A stretch of DNA of 64,000 nt, from assembly GCA_017940415.1 (NCBI GenBank), contig JAGAYR010000044.1, positions 62,001 to 126,000 on the forward strand. Direction: 5' to 3'. Below the pieces are notes generated by a model that searched no databases, had not been told where the DNA came from, and saw only the letters and a program-made list of their open reading frames with translations. This DNA is from Lachnospiraceae bacterium. GTDB taxonomy: Bacteria > Bacillota > Clostridia > Lachnospirales > Lachnospiraceae. The number at the start of each line of letters is the position of its first letter. Positions within the stretch are counted from its first letter, which is position 1. Shown here in pieces: positions 1-7,264 of this stretch. The position numbers were made by a program, and so were the translations under genes.

Positions 1-594
1 TTGGCCGCGGACGAAGCGAAAAGACAGGCTGAGGAGGCTGCTGTAGCCGCAGAATTGGCAAGACAGACCGAAACCGGTGAAGATCAGAAGCCGGAAGGCA
101 CTCTGGATGCCAACGGAAATCCTGTGGAGGTTATAGACAAAACCGGGGATGGTGCCGGATATGTCAGTGATACCATGGAAGATTTCCTCGAACTTCCGAA
201 CGGCGTTCTTCTGACATACAGAGGTTATACCATTCAGTCCTCTTATCCGGAGGATGCTGATGTTTCCGATTATTTCGTTGTTGATGCAACAGCGGGTAAT
301 AAATTCCTGGTTCTTTGGTATTCCATCTATAACGGATCGGGTTCCGATGCGAGCATCAATTTCCTGGCAGACAGCATCACCTTCAAGTGCCGTGTAAATG
401 ACAGTAATACGGCAACGGCTCTTGTGACAATGCTTGATGATGATATGTCCACTCTTCAGACGGTTATGAGAGACAACGATGAGATGGATTGCGTTCTTGT
501 TTTTGAGATCAATTCAGATCTGGCAAATAACGTGGATTCGATAATAGTCAGGATGTCAAAAAACGGCGCCGACTGGGAGAGAAGAGTTCAGTGA
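1..594 (+). CDS. C-terminal part of a DUF4352-like secreted or lipoprotein (5' truncated)
   Basis: The reading frame is open from the first base, so the true start and any signal peptide lie outside the window. The visible 197 residues begin with an Ala/Glu-rich helical linker (about 1-30), then an Asp/Gly-rich stretch, and from about residue 60 a beta-rich domain. That domain resembles the immunoglobulin-like fold of DUF4352-type lipoproteins: a GNKFLVLWYSIYN strand is followed by alternating strands. It stops at a TGA that is followed at once by a shared terminator. Function is unknown. Family assignment is by pattern only; the frame itself is well supported by codon use. Confidence 0.55.
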   Translation: MAADEAKRQAEEAAVAAELARQTETGEDQKPEGTLDANGNPVEVIDKTGDGAGYVSDTMEDFLELPNGVLLTYRGYTIQSSYPEDADVSDYFVVDATAGNKFLVLWYSIYNGSGSDASINFLADSITFKCRVNDSNTATALVTMLDDDMSTLQTVMRDNDEMDCVLVFEINSDLANNVDSIIVRMSKNGADWERRVQ

Positions 595-603
595 TACAAA
601 AAG

Positions 604-628
604 GCCCCTGCTATCTGCAGGGGCTTTA
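604..628. terminator. Bidirectional terminator between the fragment gene and the EamA gene
   Basis: GCCCCTGC at 604-611 pairs with GCAGGGGC at 617-624 over a 5-nt loop, and a T-rich run follows on the plus strand with an A/T-rich flank on the other side. It lies exactly between the convergent stop codons at 594 and 630. Confidence 0.85.
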
Positions 629-629
629 A

Positions 630-1520
630 TTATTTCTTTCTGGCAATGTGCCATTTGATCACCGCGGCTCCGATAATGATTATATATCCAATGATGCTGT
701 ATATATCGGGAAACTCACTGAGGAATATCATTCCTAGGATTGCCGCAAATATCACCTGTGTATAATCAAATACCGAGATGTCTTTTGCCGGCGCATTCTG
801 ATATGCGGCGGTTATATTAAACTGTCCTCCGCTTGCGGCAACTCCGGCTCCTATAAGGCAGCCCCACTGTGCAAGTGTCATGGGATGCCAGTCAAACATC
901 AGGAAAGGACCGGTTACCAGACATGAAAACAGGGAAAAGTAGAAGACTATTGTTTTGCCGGGCTGTCCTGTTTTGCCCATCTTATGTACAAATGCATATG
1001 CGGCACCGGCACCGAAGCCTCCGTAGAGTCCGACCAGTGCGGGAATAACAGCAAGACCGGTGGAAGGTTTTATTATGAAAAGCGAACCCGTAAACGCCAT
1101 TATGACGCATGCCCAGTCGGATTTTGAAGGGATCTCCTTCATGATATAGAAGCTGACTATTATGGCGAAAAAGGGTGAAAGCTTGTTGAGCATATTGGCA
1201 TCGGCTATTCCCAGCCTGTCTATAGCCCAGAAATTTGCTATCATTCCGCTGGTTCCGAAGAGACACCTCATAAGAACGGAAATACCGTTTCCTTTTCTGA
1301 TGGAAAAGCCAACTTTATTCTTCAGTATTGATGCCGTTGCTATTATCAGTGCAAAGAAGTTTCTGAAGAAGGCTTTTTGCATAGTGGGAAGATCACCCGA
1401 AATCCTTACAAAAAAGGTCATCAGCGAAAAAAAGAACGCCGCAAGAAGCAGATGGAGTATGGCTTTATGTATATTTGTTCCCATGGGAGGAACTTTGTTT
1501 TCGATTTTTTCATTTTGCAT
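630..1520 (-). CDS. EamA/DMT-family membrane transporter (RhaT/YdcZ-like drug or metabolite exporter)
   Basis: The 296-residue protein is strongly hydrophobic, with about ten predicted membrane helices in two repeated halves, as expected for EamA (DUF6) transporters of about 300 residues. The first half includes HLLLAAFFFSLMTFFVRIS, and the second contains VFDYTQVIFAAILGMIFLSE, a typical second EamA repeat. The substrate cannot be read from sequence; this superfamily exports amino acids, nucleosides or other metabolites. An alternative start at the inner Met of MGTNIHK, about 13 residues in, is possible. It is a single gene, divergent from the GGDEF gene, and ends at the shared terminator at 604-628. 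Confidence 0.85.
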   Translation of the reverse strand: MQNEKIENKVPPMGTNIHKAILHLLLAAFFFSLMTFFVRISGDLPTMQKAFFRNFFALIIATASILKNKVGFSIRKGNGISVLMRCLFGTSGMIANFWAIDRLGIADANMLNKLSPFFAIIVSFYIMKEIPSKSDWACVIMAFTGSLFIIKPSTGLAVIPALVGLYGGFGAGAAYAFVHKMGKTGQPGKTIVFYFSLFSCLVTGPFLMFDWHPMTLAQWGCLIGAGVAASGGQFNITAAYQNAPAKDISVFDYTQVIFAAILGMIFLSEFPDIYSIIGYIIIIGAAVIKWHIARKK

Positions 1521-1649
1521 AATACGCGATTATACTCTTTTTTGTCAGTGATTGCCATATTGTCTCTTGTGGTAAGTACTCCTTCAAATATTGAATTTGT
1601 GATTATCGGAGAATAAAATAAATGTATTCTTATTTCGAGGGGCCTAAAA
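1521..1649. promoter_or_regulatory. Divergent intergenic region (EamA gene / GGDEF gene)
   Basis: This is 129 bp of A/T-rich DNA between divergent starts, so both promoters should lie here. TTATTTCGAGGGG at 1631-1643 contains the GAGGGG ribosome binding site of the GGDEF gene. The same TTTCGAGGGG block precedes the GH5 gene at 5153-5167 on the other strand. I could not fix -35/-10 boxes with confidence. Confidence 0.4.
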
Positions 1650-2981
1650 TTGAAAAAACTTACGCGTTCAAGCAGATACATGATATCAATCAGCGTATTT
1701 CTGGTAGTTATAAATGCGCTGCTTGGTTTCTTACTGACTAAACAGTCGGATTATGCTCTTCGCGATCTTATTCATCACCGTATGCTGGATATTTCCAATA
1801 CCGCAGCTGCAATGATAAACGGTGATGTTCTTGAGTCTGCGTCCGCTGATAATATGGATAGTCCCGAGTGCAGGGAAATCTATGAAACTCTTACTTATTT
1901 CCAGGATAATATTGAACTTGAATATATTTATTGTATCCGTGAGGTGGCAGAAGGGAGATTTGTCTTTTCAATAGATCCCACTGTAGATGATCCCGGAGAA
2001 TTCGGTGAGCCCATTGTCTGTACAGAAGCACTTATGAAAGCAAGCGACGGCGTTGCAACCGTTGATGAAGAGCCCTATGAGGACAAATGGGGAAGATTTT
2101 ACAGTTCATATTCTCCCGTATTTGATTCAAAAGGTAATGTTGCCGGTATAGTTGCCGTTGATTTCAGTGCTGACTGGTATGATAAACAGATAACGGGTTT
2201 TGTTACCATAACTGCCGTAGTTATCATTATCGCCTTTGCCATAAGTGTCGGCATCATAATGTTTATAGCTACCAAATACAGGAAGAGATATAATACTATT
2301 TCCAAAGATATGAGGAAGCTTTCCGATGATGTCGAAACTCTTGTAAAAGAAGTATCCATAGATTCCTATTGGTATGAAGAAACTCCCAAAACCGGTAAGG
2401 AAAAGACTTCAAATGATGAGATAGAAGTTATTTCTATCAAACTGAGGAATCTCCATGACAGGCTTGAAGAGCAAATTGACTATGTAAGAAGTCTTGCTTT
2501 TGTTGATGCGCTTACCGGTCTTGAAAACAGAAATTCGTATATGGAACAGATCAAGGTTATCGAAGAAAACATCTCTTCCGGCAAAGCTTCATTTACAGTT
2601 GTGGTTTGCGATGTAAATCAGCTTAAGATCATAAATGACGATTATGGTCATGAAGAAGGAGATAAGGTTTTAACTCTTATTTCCAGAACGATACAGGAGC
2701 TGTTCTCATCCGAGAAGATATATCGTATCGGCGGTGATGAATTCGTTATCATCGGTAGGGATCCGGATTATTCGGGCAGGATCTCCGATCTTAAGACTAA
2801 GATCAAATCACTTCGAAGTGAGATAGATGATCTCCCCGCATCTGTATCCGCAGGCTTTTCCGTCTTTGATAAAGAGAAAGACAAAGAATACAGCGATGTA
2901 TTTAACAGAGCCGACAAGCTGATGTATGAGGATAAAAAGAAGTTCTATCAGACCCATGAAGACCGCAGAAAAGCAAGATAA
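1650..2981 (+). CDS. Membrane-bound diguanylate cyclase with extracytoplasmic Cache-like sensor
   Basis: 443 residues. The order is a membrane helix (about 10-28), an extracytoplasmic domain (about 30-180) resembling Cache sensors (ending in SPVFDSKGNVAGIVAVDFSA), a second helix (about 187-211), a linker and a GGDEF domain (about 285-435). The signature GGDEF is intact at residues 361-365, preceded by DALTGLENR, so synthesis of c-di-GMP from two GTP is expected. No RxxD inhibitory site sits at the usual distance before GGDEF, which suggests weak product inhibition. The start is TTG, eight bases after a GAGGGG ribosome binding site. The gene is convergent with the GH5 glycanase and shares its terminator. 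What ligand the sensor binds is unknown. Confidence 0.9.
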   Translation: MKKLTRSSRYMISISVFLVVINALLGFLLTKQSDYALRDLIHHRMLDISNTAAAMINGDVLESASADNMDSPECREIYETLTYFQDNIELEYIYCIREVAEGRFVFSIDPTVDDPGEFGEPIVCTEALMKASDGVATVDEEPYEDKWGRFYSSYSPVFDSKGNVAGIVAVDFSADWYDKQITGFVTITAVVIIIAFAISVGIIMFIATKYRKRYNTISKDMRKLSDDVETLVKEVSIDSYWYEETPKTGKEKTSNDEIEVISIKLRNLHDRLEEQIDYVRSLAFVDALTGLENRNSYMEQIKVIEENISSGKASFTVVVCDVNQLKIINDDYGHEEGDKVLTLISRTIQELFSSEKIYRIGGDEFVIIGRDPDYSGRISDLKTKIKSLRSEIDDLPASVSAGFSVFDKEKDKEYSDVFNRADKLMYEDKKKFYQTHEDRRKAR

Positions 2982-2987
2982 GAAAAA

Positions 2988-3014
2988 GGGTGCAGGTTTT
3001 ACCTGCACCCTTTG
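2988..3014. terminator. Bidirectional terminator between GGDEF and GH5 genes
   Basis: GGGTGCAGGT at 2988-2997 and ACCTGCACCC at 3001-3010 form a perfect 10-bp stem with a TTT loop. It is flanked by AAAAA on the left and TTTGATTT on the right, so it can serve both convergent genes. Confidence 0.9.
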
Positions 3015-3016
3015 AT

Positions 3017-5152
3017 TTATTTAGGGGAGTTATCGTTTCCTCTGGGACCTTTATATTCTGTGTTGATTCTTTTCTCGAATTCATTATCCAGCTGACGGAT
3101 ACGATACTTATTAACGTTCAATATTACTACGATTATAAGCATTACTACCGAGAGCAGGAGAAGAGTAATGAGTATTCCTGAGTTTGCGGATGAGCCGTTA
3201 TTCTGCGTTCCGGGCTGAGCAGCTGCGGGAGTGTTTCCGTTTGCATCTGTACCGGTTCCGGCATTTGCTGCATCTGTCTGGGACACATCACTTGCTGAAC
3301 TGCCTTCGGTTCCTTCGCCCGATCCTGTATTTGTCTCGGAAACAGCTGCGGATGATGAATCATCACTTCCTGTTCCTGCGTTTAATACAGGTTCAGGTGC
3401 ATTTCCCGAATGATCGGAAAGAGATATTCCGTTTGCTCCAAGAGCAACTTTGTGGTCAAGGCCGATAAACTTACCTGCATCGTTTTTCCAAAGAACAGTC
3501 TCTACAAGGGCATATTTCTCATCGTCCCATGTTTTGAAATCGTCTTTGACAAGTCCGCCGGTATCACCGGAGTTTGCGTTATAACACCAGAAAGTGTGAT
3601 TAAGGTTTTCTTTTCCGATAAGGTCTCTCAAGTATTCCATCCACTTGAGATTGTCACCTGACATGAATCCGCCCCATTCGCCGATTAGTATGGGAGCGAT
3701 ATCTTCTTCTGCAATGTAGAGCCAGTAATCGTGCCATACATCGTTGTAGAGTGAATCATAAGTGAAACCGCCGTCAAACCAGGGCTGCTGATAAACGAGA
3801 GGACCGTAGTCATGAGGCGAATAAACTATCTGGCTGTTTCTGGCTTCATCACCGAAATCGATGGGGTAATCTTTGACCGCCATAAGGTTTCCGCCCCACC
3901 AGGTGTTGTAATAATCGCCTTCGTTTGTTGAAGAGAAATTGTTGGATGCGGGATCTATGGGATATATCTGAATTCCCTCAACGACTATAAGCATGTGAGG
4001 GTTGATATCGAGTATCGCATTTCCCGCACGCTCAGCAACTCTTTTCCAGTTATTTGCGTCGTTTGAATCGTTCCAGATCGCATGAGGTGTTTCGTTGGGC
4101 TTGCCATGAGGCTCGTTCTTAAGGTCAATGGCAACTATCGTATCGAAGTTTTTATATCTGTCCGCAATCCATTTAAGTGCTTCGATGTACTGGTCTTCGG
4201 AGATCTTGTCGGTATACCATACGGGATGATTGTGACCCGAAGCATCGGTATTTGCGGAGTGGATGTCTATCATGACCTTGATTCCGTTCTGCTCACAGAG
4301 CGTGAGAACGTAGTCAAAGATCTCCAGTGAATTCAAAGAATTCAGATTTGAGTTATATGCATGATTGTAATTTGCGGTAGGGTAGTTGCCCTTTTTCCAG
4401 TCAAGAAGAAGTTCTGCGGACATGGGGATTCTCATAAGATTGAATCCGTGGTCTGCAATTGACACGATGGATGATTCCAGCTCGGCATTCCATAATCCGT
4501 CGAAAAGATTGGTTCCGGTATTGTATCCGAACCAGTTCAGTCCCGTGAGCCAAACCTGATTGCCGTTCATGTCGACAATCTTTGATCCGTCTGTGGTGAG
4601 CCAGTCATCGCCGGCTGTTCCGTAAGTGGAAACTGCGGGAGATGAGAATTCGGGTCTTGCCTCGGAATTGTTATTCTGATTGTTCTGATTATTCTGGTTA
4701 TTATTGTTGTTGTTATTGGTATTTACGGGAGCGGTGTATGTGCCCGATCCGGTTACGCTTACGACTTTTGCGGAAGAAAGACCTGATCCGTCTACCTGAA
4801 TTCCCACATTTGAGTTAAATCCCCAGGAATTTGCTCCGTCTGCTCTGACAACTGCCGTTACCTGCTTTCCGTTTGCAGTATATGAATCAAAACCCCATCC
4901 CGAAGGTGATTTGACATCTGCATTGAATTCAACGACTACAGTGATGGTAAGATATCCCGAGCATCCTTTAAGATCAAAAGAAATCTGTCCGCCGGAGCCC
5001 CAGATGTTGGTTTTGACATTTTCTGCGGTAGGATTTTCCGCTGCCAGAGCGGTTCCTGATAAGAAATATTGAGATACAGAGATCATCAATATGAAAGAGA
5101 TCAGGACAGCCGATATGGCTTTTGAGAATGATTGTCTAAAGAACCTTTTCAT
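3017..5152 (-). CDS. Cell-surface GH5 endoglucanase-type glycoside hydrolase with N-terminal beta-sandwich module and C-terminal membrane anchor
   Basis: 711 residues. There is a Sec signal peptide (1 to about 38, ending ALAA) and a beta-rich module (about 40-145) with spaced Gly-Trp/Phe pairs that looks like a cellulose-binding domain. An Asn/Gln-rich linker (about 147-165) leads to a GH5 catalytic domain (about 180-560). The acid/base is Glu347 in LKNEPHG and the nucleophile is Glu492 in LIGEWGG. A Ser/Thr/Gly/Ala-rich linker and a C-terminal membrane helix with a basic tail (about 660-711) follow. The enzyme should cut beta-1,4-glucan (or related beta-glycans) outside the cell while tethered to the membrane. 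It lies 93 bp downstream of the helicase gene. The ribosome binding site is GGGGAAAA. Substrate within GH5 and the class of the N-terminal module are uncertain. Confidence 0.9.
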   Translation of the reverse strand: MKRFFRQSFSKAISAVLISFILMISVSQYFLSGTALAAENPTAENVKTNIWGSGGQISFDLKGCSGYLTITVVVEFNADVKSPSGWGFDSYTANGKQVTAVVRADGANSWGFNSNVGIQVDGSGLSSAKVVSVTGSGTYTAPVNTNNNNNNNQNNQNNQNNNSEARPEFSSPAVSTYGTAGDDWLTTDGSKIVDMNGNQVWLTGLNWFGYNTGTNLFDGLWNAELESSIVSIADHGFNLMRIPMSAELLLDWKKGNYPTANYNHAYNSNLNSLNSLEIFDYVLTLCEQNGIKVMIDIHSANTDASGHNHPVWYTDKISEDQYIEALKWIADRYKNFDTIVAIDLKNEPHGKPNETPHAIWNDSNDANNWKRVAERAGNAILDINPHMLIVVEGIQIYPIDPASNNFSSTNEGDYYNTWWGGNLMAVKDYPIDFGDEARNSQIVYSPHDYGPLVYQQPWFDGGFTYDSLYNDVWHDYWLYIAEEDIAPILIGEWGGFMSGDNLKWMEYLRDLIGKENLNHTFWCYNANSGDTGGLVKDDFKTWDDEKYALVETVLWKNDAGKFIGLDHKVALGANGISLSDHSGNAPEPVLNAGTGSDDSSSAAVSETNTGSGEGTEGSSASDVSQTDAANAGTGTDANGNTPAAAQPGTQNNGSSANSGILITLLLLSVVMLIIVVILNVNKYRIRQLDNEFEKRINTEYKGPRGNDNSPK

Positions 5153-5170
5153 AATTTTCCCCTCGAAATT

Positions 5171-5184
5171 ACATAAATTTATGT
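5171..5184. promoter_or_regulatory. 14-bp perfect palindrome upstream of the GH5 gene
   Basis: ACATAAATTTATGT is a perfect palindrome lying 19-32 bases upstream of the GH5 start codon (minus strand), just before the TTTCGAGGGG ribosome binding region. It could be a repressor or activator operator. A possible minus-strand -10 (TATAAT) is at 5227-5232, but no good -35 was found. Confidence 0.4.
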
Positions 5185-5245
5185 CAGCACTACATATTCT
5201 ACTCTTTTAGATCGATATTTTCCAATATTATAGGTTTTAAGGGAT

Positions 5246-7096
5246 TTAAGTTTTATGCATATTGTTCTTAAACAGGGGATTCAGGAAACGGGAAGGCGTG
5301 GATTTTCCGTTTTCTTTTCCCTTTTGATAATACAGATGCAGGTTATTTGCGGCTCTGGTCATTGCTACATAGAATATCCGTCTTTCTTCTTCGACAGAAT
5401 TTTCATCGGGCATTTTTCCGTGAGGGAAATTTCCTTCGTTTATATCCGGGATAATGACTGTGTCGAATTCCAGACCTTTTGAAGCATGTACGGTCATAAG
5501 ATCCGGTAGATTCTTGTCTTGATATTTCCCTTTTCGTTTAAGCTGCTTTTCGTATTTTTCTTTTATCAAGATGATCTCATCAAGTGATTCGGCGCTGCTT
5601 AGTAATTTCGGGCATTCATCAAGGATTTTCCTGTATTCTTCCTTTTTGTTTTCGTCGGATGACAGAGAGAGGACGTATTTTTCATATCCGGTTTTCTTAT
5701 ACACATAAGTTATGGCATTATTTATTGATAAAGTCCTCATGAATTCAATATCCTTTTTAAGTTCCAGAAGCTTTTTTATCACGTTTCCCGGCTTTGATAT
5801 TTTTCCGCAGCTGTATATATTTTTTATTATTCTGTTCAGATCTCCGCCTGAACCATATATGTATTCATGGTCAATATATCCCACTGTTTTACCGATTATG
5901 TTTTTCAGGTGTTCTTCGGATGGCCGGCCGTATATCACGTGCATAAAATCAAGAATATCCCTCATGATGAAATGATCGAATATACTTGTGGTTTTTTCTC
6001 TTATCCTGAACCTGATATTTTTTGCAGTCAGGTATGAAGCGAAAGTCTGCATCTCAATATTTGTCCTGAATAAAACAGCGAGAGAATCGTAGCGCGAAAG
6101 AATGAGTTTAAGAATAGAGTGATATTCGGATATCTGATCTTCAAATCCCATTATTGTAAGGGCAGGTATGGTGTTTTCTCTTTTGCTCACAGGATTCTTC
6201 GGAATTCTTTTTTTATTTTCATTTATGACAACAACGGATGCTTTGACTATGGGAGCTAAGGATCTGTAGTTTGCATCAAGGTGCATTAATACAGCATTTC
6301 GGTCATCGAGAAACTTTTTCAGAATGGATGGATCCGAGCCTCTGAATCCGTATATCGACTGATCATCGTCACCTACGGCAAAGATTTCCGAACCGGTACC
6401 TGCCAGTAATGAGACGGTTTCGTATTGAGCTTTGTTGATATCCTGAAATTCGTCTATCAGAATATGTGAGAAGCGGTTTTTCCATTTTCTTGCAAAGTAG
6501 TTGTCATGAAGCAAGAGACCTCGACAATCGTAGACCATATCATCAAAGTCCATAAGACGGCTTTTCTTTCTGATGTTTTCATAGTACCTGAACATCTCGG
6601 AAAAGCATTCTGGTGAAATTTCGGTGCCTTTACATGAATTTTCCGAATCTAAGGTGTTTTTGTATATGGAAATCGCATGAAGGAAATCTGAGACACCGGA
6701 CTTTATTCCCTTTTCTTTGTCATATGCCGAGAATTTTTTGACTACACTTGATGCGATTTCCGATTTATTTCTGTCATACAGTATCTGAGGGGGAGAGTTT
6801 CTTCTATATTCCCTTATCATGTTATAAAAGACGGAGTGAAATGTTCCGAATGCAACCGGAAGCGGTATATCCGTTCTTGAATTAAAACGGTTTTGCATCC
6901 CCGCGGCGGCTTCTTTGGTGAATGTTATGACAAGTATAGATGCGGGATCTACTTTACTCATATCCGTAAGATAAAGAATCCTGGATGTCATGGTATGGGT
7001 TTTGCCCGATCCGGGTCCTGCAGCAAGAAGTATATCAGAACCTGTGAATGTGGCAGCTTTAAGCTGTTCCTCGTTTAAATCTTCAGAGTTGAACAT
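5246..7096 (-). CDS. UvrD/PcrA-family superfamily 1 DNA helicase (short form)
   Basis: 616 residues, shorter than PcrA/UvrD (about 720-750). SF1A motifs are present in order: Walker A in AAGPGSGKTHT near residue 30, FTKEAA (motif Ia), Walker B ILIDEFQDINKAQ (motif II), GDDDQSIYGFRGS (motif III), YRSL (IV), VHASKGLEFDTVIIP (V) and YVAMTRA (VI). The protein should therefore be an ATP-dependent 3'-5' helicase for repair or recombination. The C-terminal region that binds RNA polymerase in PcrA is missing or very short, so it may be a UvrD-like paralogue rather than the housekeeping PcrA. The start is set by a CCGGAGG ribosome binding site. It is the first gene of a possible two-gene transcript with GH5, with no functional link evident. 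Confidence 0.88.
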   Translation of the reverse strand: MFNSEDLNEEQLKAATFTGSDILLAAGPGSGKTHTMTSRILYLTDMSKVDPASILVITFTKEAAAGMQNRFNSRTDIPLPVAFGTFHSVFYNMIREYRRNSPPQILYDRNKSEIASSVVKKFSAYDKEKGIKSGVSDFLHAISIYKNTLDSENSCKGTEISPECFSEMFRYYENIRKKSRLMDFDDMVYDCRGLLLHDNYFARKWKNRFSHILIDEFQDINKAQYETVSLLAGTGSEIFAVGDDDQSIYGFRGSDPSILKKFLDDRNAVLMHLDANYRSLAPIVKASVVVINENKKRIPKNPVSKRENTIPALTIMGFEDQISEYHSILKLILSRYDSLAVLFRTNIEMQTFASYLTAKNIRFRIREKTTSIFDHFIMRDILDFMHVIYGRPSEEHLKNIIGKTVGYIDHEYIYGSGGDLNRIIKNIYSCGKISKPGNVIKKLLELKKDIEFMRTLSINNAITYVYKKTGYEKYVLSLSSDENKKEEYRKILDECPKLLSSAESLDEIILIKEKYEKQLKRKGKYQDKNLPDLMTVHASKGLEFDTVIIPDINEGNFPHGKMPDENSVEEERRIFYVAMTRAANNLHLYYQKGKENGKSTPSRFLNPLFKNNMHKT

Positions 7097-7121
7097 AAAA
7101 AACCTCCGGATAACACTTCAT

Positions 7122-7148
7122 GAAAAAACAAGCCTTCTCCGGGGGCTT
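7122..7148 (-). terminator. Terminator-like hairpin in the leader of the helicase gene
   Basis: Read on the minus strand, AAGCC/GGCTT arms (7148-7144 and 7134-7130) are followed by G and six T residues. The element ends about 26 bases upstream of the helicase start. No gene ends here on the plus strand, so it may be a leader attenuator. The stem is short (5 bp plus A/T extension), hence moderate confidence. Confidence 0.4.
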
Positions 7149-7209
7149 TTTAATATATTATCACCATTTTTTTACTGCTGTCCATACCCTTCAAAAGCCT
7201 TAAAAAACC

Positions 7210-7238
7210 TTGTAAATAAAGGATTTTCGCGATATAAT
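7210..7238 (+). promoter_or_regulatory. Sigma-A promoter for the GH13-like gene
   Basis: TTGTAA at 7210-7215 and TATAAT at 7233-7238 are separated by 17 bases. The expected start of transcription near 7245 leaves a leader of about 20 bases that contains the GGAG ribosome binding site at 7251-7254. Confidence 0.7.
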
Positions 7239-7264
7239 TTATAGGATTATGGAGACCCTTGCGC

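Noticed and set aside
4660-4720. Asn/Gln run in the GH5 gene as a sequencing artefact
   Set aside because: The frame continues on both sides, and such linkers are normal in multi-domain glycanases.
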